From Streptomyces vinaceus (lineage in GTDB: Bacteria > Actinomycetota > Actinomycetes > Streptomycetales > Streptomycetaceae), in the NCBI RefSeq assembly GCF_008704935.1, contig NZ_CP023692.1:6425501-6489500 (forward strand): DNA of 64,000 nucleotides. The letters are read 5' to 3'. The number at the start of each line of letters is the position of its first letter. Within the stretch, counting starts at the first letter, position 1. The notes below the pieces were generated by a model. It did not search any database. It was not told the DNA's origin and saw nothing but the letters and a program-made list of their open reading frames with translations. The position numbers and the translations under genes are program-made. Positions 6,732 through 14,092 of the stretch are shown piece after piece.

Positions 6732-9263
6732 TCAGAGCGCGCCGAGTTCACCGACCGAGGTCAGTCGGATGATCGCACGGCCTTCCTCGTCGGAGGCCGC
6801 GAGGTCGACTTCGGCGCTGATGCCCCAGCCATGGTCCCCGTTGGGGTCCGCGAAGGTCTGGCGGACGCGCCACAGGCCGTGCGCCGGGTCCTCCTCGATC
6901 TGGAGCAGCTTCGGGCCGCGCGCGTCGGGGCCCGTGCCCAGGTCGTCGTACTCGTCCCAGTACGCGTCCATGGCCTCCCCCCAGGCGTCGGCGTCCCAGC
7001 CGGACTCGGCGTCCAGCTCGCCCAGCTGGTCGACGTGGTCCAGGGCGGCGAGCTCCACGCGGCGGAACATGGCGTTGCGGACCAGGACGCGGAAGGCGCG
7101 GGCGTTCGCCGTGACCGGCTTGACCTGGTCGGCCTTCTCCTGGGCCTGCTCCGCCGTCTCCACCTCCGGGTTCGCCAGCTGCTCCCACTCGTCGAGCAGG
7201 CTGGAGTCGACCTGGCGGACGAGCTCGCCCAGCCAGGCGATGAGGTCCTGGAGGTCCTCGGACTTGAGGTCGTCGGGGATCGTGTGGTCCAGCGCCTTGT
7301 ACGCGCTGGCCAGGTAGCGCAGCACGATGCCCTCGGTGCGGGCGAGTTCGTAGAAGGAGGTGAACTCGGTGAAGGTCATCGCCCGCTCGTACATGTCGCG
7401 GATGATCGACTTCGGGGAGACCGGGTGGTCACGGACCCACGGGTGGCTCTTGCTGTACACGTCGTAGGCGTGCAGGAGCAGTTCTTCGAGCGGCTTGGGA
7501 TAGGTGACGTCCTGGAGGCGCTCCATCCTCTCCTCGTACTCGATCCCGTCGGCCTTCATGGCGCCCACGGCGATGCCGCGTTCCTTGTTCTGCTGGGCGG
7601 CCAGGATCTGGCGCGGGTCGTCCAGCGTGGACTCGACGACGGAGACCATGTCCAGCGCGTAGGAGGGGGACTCCGGGTCGAGCAGGTCGAAGGAGGCGAG
7701 CGCGAAGGTGGACAGCGGCTGGTTGAGAGCGAAGTCCTGCTGGAGGTCGACGGTGAGCCGGATGGTGCGGCCCTCCGCGTCCGGGGTGTCCAGCTTCTCG
7801 ACCACGCCTCCGTCCAGCAGCGAGCGGTAGATCGCGATGGCCCGCCGGATGTGCCGCAGCTGCGCCTTGCGCGGCTCGTGGTTGTCCTCCAGGAGGTGGC
7901 GCATCGCCTGGAAGGCATCGCCCGGACGGGCGATGACCGACAGCAGCATGATGTTGGTGACCTTGAACCGGGAGGTGAGCGGCTCCGGGTCGGCGGCGAT
8001 GAGCTTCTCGAAGGTGGTGTCCGACCAGGCGACGAAGCCCTCGGGAGCCTTCTTGCGCACCACCTTGCGGCGCTTCTTCGGGTCGTCGCCCGCCTTGGCG
8101 AGGGCCTTCTCGTTCTCGATGACGTGCTCGGGCGCCTGGGCGACCACGTAGCCCGCCGTGTCGAATCCGGCCCGGCCCGCGCGGCCGGCGATCTGATGGA
8201 ATTCGCGGGCGCGCAGCGTGCGGACGCGGTTGCCGTCGTACTTGGTGAGCGCGGTGAACAGCACCGTGCGGATGGGGACGTTGACCCCGACGCCGAGCGT
8301 GTCGGTACCGCAGATCACCTTCAGCAGGCCGGCCTGCGCCAGCTTCTCGACCAGGCGCCGGTACTTGGGCAGCATGCCGGCGTGGTGGACGCCGATGCCG
8401 TGCCGGACGTAGCGGGAGAGGTTCTGGCCGAACTTCGTGGTGAAGCGGAAGTTGCCGATCAGATCGGCGATCTTGTCCTTCTCCTCGCGGGTGCACATGT
8501 TGATGCTCATCAGCGACTGCGCCCGCTCGACCGCCTGGGCCTGCGTGAAGTGCACGATGTACACCGGAGCCTGCCGGGTCTCCAGCAACTCGGTGATGGT
8601 GTCGGTGATCGGCGTCGTGACGTACTCGTACGACAGCGGCACGGGCCGGGTCGCGGAGCGGACCACCGAGGTCGGCCGGCCGGTGCGCCGGGTCAGGTCC
8701 TCCTCGAAGCGCTTCACGTCGCCGAGGGTCGCCGACATCAGGACGAACTGCGCCTGCGGGAGCTCCAGCAGCGGGATCTGCCAGGCCCAGCCGCGGTCCG
8801 GCTCGGCATAGAAGTGGAACTCGTCCATGACGACCTGGCCGATGTCGGCGTACTTGCCGTCGCGCAGAGCGATGGAGGCCAGCACCTCGGCGGTGCAGCA
8901 GATCACCGGGGCGTCCGCGTTCACGGAGGCGTCGCCGGTCAGCATGCCGACGTTCTCGGTGCCGAAGAGCTTGCACAGGTCGAAGAACTTCTCCGACACC
9001 AGCGCCTTGATCGGGGCGGTGTAGAAGGTCACCTTGTCCTGGGCGAGGGCCGTGAAGTGCGCACCCGCCGCCACGAGGCTCTTGCCGGAGCCGGTCGGCG
9101 TGGACAAGATCACGTTCGCCCCGGAGACGACCTCGATCAGCGCCTCCTCCTGAGCCGGGTACAGGGTGATGCCCTGATCCTCCGCCCACGAGGAGAAAGC
9201 CTCGAAGAGGGCGTCGGGGTCGGCGTTCGGCGGGAGCTGATCAATGAGGGTCACACCCCCCAT
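6732..9263 (-). CDS. DEAD/DEAH-box helicase with C-terminal DUF3516
   Basis: Superfamily 2 helicase of 843 residues, the Ski2/HelY-like type found in actinomycetes, probably acting on RNA. Motifs in order: Q-like ITLYPAQEEALIEV, Walker A STPTGSGKS, motif II DEFH, motif III LMSATL, HHAGMLPKYR, motif V CGTDTLGVGVNVPIRTV and motif VI QIAGRAGRAG. The last third is the DUF3516 region (helical, DLQDLIAWLGELV). ATG 9263 is used; GTG 9254, giving MTLIDQLPPNA, is an alternative and matches how such proteins often begin. Divergent from the hydrolase gene at 9400. Confidence 0.93.
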   Translation of the reverse strand: MGGVTLIDQLPPNADPDALFEAFSSWAEDQGITLYPAQEEALIEVVSGANVILSTPTGSGKSLVAAGAHFTALAQDKVTFYTAPIKALVSEKFFDLCKLFGTENVGMLTGDASVNADAPVICCTAEVLASIALRDGKYADIGQVVMDEFHFYAEPDRGWAWQIPLLELPQAQFVLMSATLGDVKRFEEDLTRRTGRPTSVVRSATRPVPLSYEYVTTPITDTITELLETRQAPVYIVHFTQAQAVERAQSLMSINMCTREEKDKIADLIGNFRFTTKFGQNLSRYVRHGIGVHHAGMLPKYRRLVEKLAQAGLLKVICGTDTLGVGVNVPIRTVLFTALTKYDGNRVRTLRAREFHQIAGRAGRAGFDTAGYVVAQAPEHVIENEKALAKAGDDPKKRRKVVRKKAPEGFVAWSDTTFEKLIAADPEPLTSRFKVTNIMLLSVIARPGDAFQAMRHLLEDNHEPRKAQLRHIRRAIAIYRSLLDGGVVEKLDTPDAEGRTIRLTVDLQQDFALNQPLSTFALASFDLLDPESPSYALDMVSVVESTLDDPRQILAAQQNKERGIAVGAMKADGIEYEERMERLQDVTYPKPLEELLLHAYDVYSKSHPWVRDHPVSPKSIIRDMYERAMTFTEFTSFYELARTEGIVLRYLASAYKALDHTIPDDLKSEDLQDLIAWLGELVRQVDSSLLDEWEQLANPEVETAEQAQEKADQVKPVTANARAFRVLVRNAMFRRVELAALDHVDQLGELDAESGWDADAWGEAMDAYWDEYDDLGTGPDARGPKLLQIEEDPAHGLWRVRQTFADPNGDHGWGISAEVDLAASDEEGRAIIRLTSVGELGAL

Positions 9264-9399
9264 CTTGCCTGGCTTCCCGCCGGAAGAGGGAACCGGCGGA
9301 CGGATCGAAGATCACCGCCGGTACGCTGTGCCGTTGACCGGGCCCGAACGAAACCGTCAACAGGGCCCGACCACCACACGACTGGGGCGGGGAACGACC

Positions 9400-10191
9400 A
9401 TGATGGGTCCGGCGCACTCACTGTCCGGGGCGGCAGCCTGGCTGGGGGTGGGAGCGGCGGCCGCGGCCGCCGGGCACCCGATGCCCTGGCCGGTCCTCGT
9501 CGTCGGCGCGCTCATCTGTGCCGGTGCCGCCCTCGCACCCGACCTGGACCACAAGTCGGCGACGATCTCGCGCGCCTTCGGCCCGCTCTCCAAGGGGCTG
9601 TGCGAGGTGGTCGACAAGATCTCCTACGCGGTCTACAAGGCCACCCGCGCCCCCAAGGACGCCCGCCGGACCGGCGGCCACCGCACCCTGACGCACACCT
9701 GGCTGTGGGCCGTCCTGATCGGCGCGGGCTCCTCCGCGCTGGCGGTCACCACCGACCGCTGGGGCGTGCTGGTCCTGCTCTTCGTCCACCTGGTACTGGC
9801 TGTCGAGGGCCTGCTGTGGCGGGCCGCCCGGATGTCCAGCGACGTCCTCGTCTGGCTGCTGGGCGCCACCAGCGCCTGGATCCTGGCGGGCGTCCTCGAC
9901 CAGCCCGGCAACGGCGCCGGATGGCTGTTCACCGACCCGGGCCAGGAATACCTCTGGCTCGGCCTGCCGATCCTGCTCGGCGCCCTGGTCCACGACATCG
10001 GCGACGCCCTGACCGTCTCCGGCTGCCCCATCCTGTGGCCCCTGCCGATCGCCGGGAAGCGCTGGTACCCCGTCGGCCCGCCCAAGGGGATGCGCTTCCG
10101 GGCCGGGAGCTGGGTGGAGCTCAAGGTGCTGATGCCCGTGTTCATGCTGCTCGGCGGCATAGGCGGAGCCTCGGCCCTCGGCTTCATCTAG
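9400..10191 (+). CDS. Membrane-bound metal-dependent hydrolase (YdjM/DUF457-like)
   Basis: Integral membrane protein of 263 residues resembling the YdjM/DUF457 family. Metal-binding-type motifs: N-terminal AHSLSGA, APDLDHKSATISR, RRTGGHRTLTHTW and HDIGDALTVSG, separated by about five hydrophobic segments. The substrate is unknown. ATG 9400 is preceded by GGGGCGGGGA; the frame extends back to 9244, but that part overlaps the helicase promoter region and lacks family similarity. It is convergent with the ABC exporter genes and ends at a strong hairpin. Confidence 0.85.
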   Translation: MMGPAHSLSGAAAWLGVGAAAAAAGHPMPWPVLVVGALICAGAALAPDLDHKSATISRAFGPLSKGLCEVVDKISYAVYKATRAPKDARRTGGHRTLTHTWLWAVLIGAGSSALAVTTDRWGVLVLLFVHLVLAVEGLLWRAARMSSDVLVWLLGATSAWILAGVLDQPGNGAGWLFTDPGQEYLWLGLPILLGALVHDIGDALTVSGCPILWPLPIAGKRWYPVGPPKGMRFRAGSWVELKVLMPVFMLLGGIGGASALGFI

Positions 10192-10243
10192 GACCCTTCC
10201 TCCGGGACGGGCCGGGACGGGCCGGGTCGGGCCGGTACGGCGA

Positions 10244-10281
10244 AGGCCCCGGCCCCCCGCGGCGGCGGGGGACCGGGGCCT
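10244..10281. terminator. Bidirectional hairpin between convergent genes
   Basis: A 17-base arm (10244-10260) pairs with 10265-10281 with a single mismatch and a 4-base loop. It lies between the stop of the hydrolase gene and the stop of the ABC gene, so it can serve both strands. Just before it are three copies of a GACGGGCCGG-like unit (10206-10235). Confidence 0.75.
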
Positions 10282-10304
10282 CGTACGCCGCCGGCGCGGG
10301 CGGG

Positions 10305-12086
10305 TCAGCCGTGCCAGGAGCGCCACAGCGCCGCGTACGCGCCGTCCGCCGCGACCAGCTCGTCGTGCGAGCCCAGTTCGCTGATCCGGCCGCCCTCGAC
10401 CACCGCGATCACGTCCGCGTCGTGCGCGGTGTGCAGCCGGTGGGCGATCGCGATCACCGTACGGCCGTCCAGCACCCGGGCCAGCGAACGCTCCAGGTGG
10501 CGTGCGGCCCGCGGATCCAGCAGCGACGTCGCCTCGTCCAGCACCAGCGTGTGCGGGTCCGCGAGCACCAGCCGCGCCAGCGCGATCTGCTGCGCCTGCG
10601 CCGGGGTCAGCGCCGTACCGCCGGAACCCACCTCCGTGTCGAGGCCGGTATCCAGCGCCCGGGCCCAGCCGTCCGCGTCCACCGCGCCCAGCGCCGCCCA
10701 CAGCTCGGCGTCCTTCGCCCCGGTGCGCGCCAGGCGCAGGTTGTCCCGCAGCGAGCCCACGAAGACGTGGTGCTCCTGGTTGACCAGTGCCACCTGCTCG
10801 CGCACCCGCTCCGCGGGCATCCGCGACAGCTCGGCCCCGCCGAGGGTGACCTCGCCGGTCCGGGGCGCGTAGATGCCCGCCAGCAGCCGGCCCAGCGTGG
10901 ACTTGCCCGCCCCGGAGGGGCCGACCAGCGCCATCCGGGTGCCCGGCGGCACGGACATGGACACCTGGTGCAGCACGTCCACGCCCTCCCGGTAGCCGAA
11001 GCGCACCTCGTCGGCCCGGACGTCCCTCCCCTTCGGGGAGACGGCCGCGTCACCGGCGTCCGGCTCGATCTCCCGTACGCCCACCAGGCGGGCGAGCGAC
11101 ACCTGGGCCACCTGGAGCTCGTCGTACCAGCGCAGGATCAGGCCGATCGGATCGACCATCATCTGCGCGAGCAGCGCACCCGTGGTCAGCTGCCCGACCG
11201 ACATCCAGCCCTGGAGCACGCAGTACCCGCCGATCATCAGCACGGAGCCGAGGATCGTGACGAAGGTGACGTTGATGACGGGGAAGAGGACGGTCCGCAG
11301 GTAGAGCGTGTACCGCTCCCACGCGGTCCACTCCTTGATCCGCTGCTCCGACAGCGCGATCCGGCCCGGACCGAGGCGGTGCGCCTCGACCGTGCGCCCC
11401 GCGTCCACCGTCTCGGTGAGCGCGGCCGCGACCGCCGCGTACCCGGCCGCCTCCGAGCGGTACGCCGAAGGCGCCCGCCGGAAGTACCAGCGGCAGCCGA
11501 CCACCAGCACAGGCAGGGCCACCAGCGCGGCCAGGGCCAGCTGCGGCGCGGTCACCGTGAGCGCCCCGAAGAGCAGTCCGACCCAGACCACGCCGATGGC
11601 CAGCTGCGGCACGGCCTCGCGCATGGCGTTGGCCAGCCGGTCGATGTCGGTGGTGATCCGCGACAGCAGGTCACCGGTGCCGGCCCGCTCCAGCACGCCC
11701 GGGGGCAGGCCCACGGAGCGCACCAGGAAGTCCTCGCGCAGGTCGGCCAGCATCTCCTCGCCGAGCATCGCCCCGCGCAGCCGGACCTGCCGGACGAAGA
11801 ACGTCTGGACCGCGAGGGCCAGCGCGAACAGCAGGGCCACGCGCCCCAGATGGAGCTCGCGCGCCCCTGCCGCCAGCTGGTCCACGACCCGCCCCAGCAG
11901 GTACGGGCCGACCATGGAGGCGGTCACCGCGGCCGCGTTGACCGTCACCAGCAGCACGAAGGCCCGCCGGTGGCGGCGGAAGAGGCCGCGCACGTAGCCC
12001 CGTACGGTCGCCGTCGTGCCCACGGGCAGGGTGGCGGCCGATGCGGGGGCCGCCGGATCGTATTGCGGCGGCGCCACGCCGATCAT
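10305..12086 (-). CDS. ABC exporter half-transporter with intact Walker A and degenerate signature
   Basis: Half-transporter of 593 residues with an N-terminal six-helix exporter domain and a C-terminal ATPase domain. Walker A GPSGAGKST (about 389-397) and Walker B TLVLDEA (513-519) are intact, and the switch His is in IAIAHRLH. The signature that should read LSGGQ is LTPAQ (493-497). Its partner is encoded directly upstream (stop/start overlap of four bases at 12083-12086). The partner has the opposite defect, so the two should form a heterodimer with one working ATP site. Substrate not predictable. Confidence 0.93.
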   Translation of the reverse strand: MIGVAPPQYDPAAPASAATLPVGTTATVRGYVRGLFRRHRRAFVLLVTVNAAAVTASMVGPYLLGRVVDQLAAGARELHLGRVALLFALALAVQTFFVRQVRLRGAMLGEEMLADLREDFLVRSVGLPPGVLERAGTGDLLSRITTDIDRLANAMREAVPQLAIGVVWVGLLFGALTVTAPQLALAALVALPVLVVGCRWYFRRAPSAYRSEAAGYAAVAAALTETVDAGRTVEAHRLGPGRIALSEQRIKEWTAWERYTLYLRTVLFPVINVTFVTILGSVLMIGGYCVLQGWMSVGQLTTGALLAQMMVDPIGLILRWYDELQVAQVSLARLVGVREIEPDAGDAAVSPKGRDVRADEVRFGYREGVDVLHQVSMSVPPGTRMALVGPSGAGKSTLGRLLAGIYAPRTGEVTLGGAELSRMPAERVREQVALVNQEHHVFVGSLRDNLRLARTGAKDAELWAALGAVDADGWARALDTGLDTEVGSGGTALTPAQAQQIALARLVLADPHTLVLDEATSLLDPRAARHLERSLARVLDGRTVIAIAHRLHTAHDADVIAVVEGGRISELGSHDELVAADGAYAALWRSWHG

Positions 12087-13936
12087 GCGGATTCCTCGAT
12101 CTCTGTCAGTGCCTTTTCCAGCCGGTCTTCTTCCAGCCGGGTCAGTTCCATGCGGGCCACCCGCTGCTCCTCGTCGGTCTCGCGGGTGACGACCGCCCGG
12201 TAGAGCGGTTCGTCGTGCAGCAGTTCACGGTGCGTACCGGTCGCGGCGACCGCGCCCTCGTGGATCAGGACCACCCGGTCGGCGCGGTCCAGGAGCAGCG
12301 GTGAGGAGGCCAGGACCACCGTGGTGCGCCCGGCGCGCAGGGCGGTGATCCCGTCCGCGATCCGCGCCTCGGTGTGCGAGTCCACGGCCGAGGTCGGTTC
12401 GTCCAGCACCAGCACCTCCGGGTCGGTGGCCAGGGAGCGCGCCAGCGCGAGCCGCTGGCGCTGCCCGCCGGACAGGGACCGGCCGCGCTCGGTGATCCGG
12501 GCGTCCATCGGGTCGTCCACCCCGTCCGGCGCCGACTGCAGCAGCGCGTCCAGGACGTCCCCGCACTGGGCGGCGGCCAGCGCCGCCCCGGGCTCGACCG
12601 CTCCGGACGCGGGTACGGCGAACAGCTCGCGCAGCGTTCCGGAGAGCAGCACCGGATCCTTGTCCTGTACGAGGACCAGCGTGCGCGCCGTGTCCAGCGC
12701 GAGCTCGTCCAGCGCGACCCCGCCCAGCAGCACCGAGCCCCGCTCGGCGGCCGGGCCGTCGTCCGCCGGATGCCCGCCGAGGCGCTCGGCGAGCCGCCCC
12801 GCCAGGTCCGGATCCCCGCACACCACGGCGGTGAACCGGCCCGCGGGGGCCAGCAGTCCCGTCGCGGGGTCGTACAGGTCCCCGCCCGGGGCCGGAGCCT
12901 CGGCGGGCCGGGCCCGGGGCGCCTGCGGCTCCGGAACCTCCGTACGCGTCAGCGAGAGCACCCGCGCGGCCCGCGCGGCCGAGGGCCGTGAGAAGGAGTA
13001 CGCCATGGCGATCTCCTCGAAGTGCCGCAGCGGGTAGAGCATCGTGGCCACCGCGCTGAAGGCGGCTACGAGTTCACCGACCTCCAGGCGGCCGTCCAGC
13101 ACGAGCACCGAGCCGTACCAGACCACGGTGATCAGCAGGGCGCCCGGGAGGAGCACCTGGATCGCGGAGATCAGTGCCCACATCCGGGCGCTGCGCACGG
13201 CCGCCTTGCGGACCTCCTGCGAGGCCTCGCGGTAGCGGCCCAGGAACAGCTCCTCGCCGCCGATGCCGCGCAGCACCCGCAGGCCGGCGACGGTGTCGGA
13301 GGCGAGTTCGGTGGCCTTGCCCGCCTTCTCGCGCTGGATGTCCGCGCGCCGGGTGGCGCGCGGCAGCAGCGGCAGTACGGACAGGGCGAGCACGGGGACG
13401 CCGATCGCGACGACCACACCGATCGAGGGCGCGAAGAACAGCAGGCCGACGCAGATGGCGACGACGGAGAAGGCGGCCGCGAGGAAGCGGGAGACCGCCT
13501 CGACGAACCAGCCGATCTTCTCCACGTCACCCGTGGAAACCGCGACGACCTCGCCGGCCGCGACCCGCCGGGTCAGGGCGGAGCCCAGCTCGGCGGTCTT
13601 GCGGGCGAGCAACTGCTGCACCCGCGCCGCGGCGGTGATCCAGTTGGTGACGGCGGTCCGGTGGAGCATCGCGTCGCCCACCGAGATGGCGAGGCCGATC
13701 AGCGCCAGGAGCGCGCCGACCAGCAGCAACCGGTTGCCGTCGCGCTGTACGACCGCCTCGACGCCCAGGCCCACCGCGTACGGGAGCCCGGCGACACCGC
13801 CGAAGTGCACCAGTCCCCAGCACAGGCTTCTGGCCTGTCCGCCGAGCTGGCCCCGCCCGAGCCACACCAGGAAGCGCGGGCCGGAGCGGGCGTCCGGTAC
13901 TCCGGGGTCCGGATACGGAAGATCGCTGATCTGCAT
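12083..13936 (-). CDS. ABC exporter half-transporter with degenerate Walker A and intact signature
   Basis: Half-transporter of 617 residues, first gene of the exporter pair. The transmembrane domain spans about 40-320. In the ATPase domain the P-loop position reads GDPDLAGR (374-381) and lacks the GKS/T needed for phosphate binding, while LSGGQ (488-492) and Walker B VLVLDEP are normal. The switch position reads VVLASSPLLLD, with no His where the H-loop is expected, agreeing with a non-catalytic domain. ATG 13936 is preceded by GAGGCG. The ATGA overlap with the next gene means tight translational coupling. Confidence 0.92.
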   Translation of the reverse strand: MQISDLPYPDPGVPDARSGPRFLVWLGRGQLGGQARSLCWGLVHFGGVAGLPYAVGLGVEAVVQRDGNRLLLVGALLALIGLAISVGDAMLHRTAVTNWITAAARVQQLLARKTAELGSALTRRVAAGEVVAVSTGDVEKIGWFVEAVSRFLAAAFSVVAICVGLLFFAPSIGVVVAIGVPVLALSVLPLLPRATRRADIQREKAGKATELASDTVAGLRVLRGIGGEELFLGRYREASQEVRKAAVRSARMWALISAIQVLLPGALLITVVWYGSVLVLDGRLEVGELVAAFSAVATMLYPLRHFEEIAMAYSFSRPSAARAARVLSLTRTEVPEPQAPRARPAEAPAPGGDLYDPATGLLAPAGRFTAVVCGDPDLAGRLAERLGGHPADDGPAAERGSVLLGGVALDELALDTARTLVLVQDKDPVLLSGTLRELFAVPASGAVEPGAALAAAQCGDVLDALLQSAPDGVDDPMDARITERGRSLSGGQRQRLALARSLATDPEVLVLDEPTSAVDSHTEARIADGITALRAGRTTVVLASSPLLLDRADRVVLIHEGAVAATGTHRELLHDEPLYRAVVTRETDEEQRVARMELTRLEEDRLEKALTEIEESA

Positions 13937-14092
13937 GACGCCTCATGACTGGTCGAGTGGTTCAAACCGAGCAAGGTTCGCCTTCCGGACCGTTCAAGGG
14001 CAATCGATTTTGCGTTGGCCACGGCCTCACGCGGTGGGATGTGCGGGCCGCCCGGCGGCCGAACCGCCAGGTCAAGACCGTCTGCCGCAGCG

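Noticed and set aside
10203..10240. GACGGGCCGG repeats as a possible mobile or CRISPR-like array
   Set aside because: Units are 10 bases without spacers and lie between convergent stops before a terminator; simple sequence only.
6339..12203. A 1954-codon open frame on the plus strand
   Set aside because: It runs antisense through tesB, the helicase and the ABC gene, all with clear family motifs; the long openness is a by-product of high GC in the third codon position. Its translation is Val/Gly/Arg-rich with no domain.
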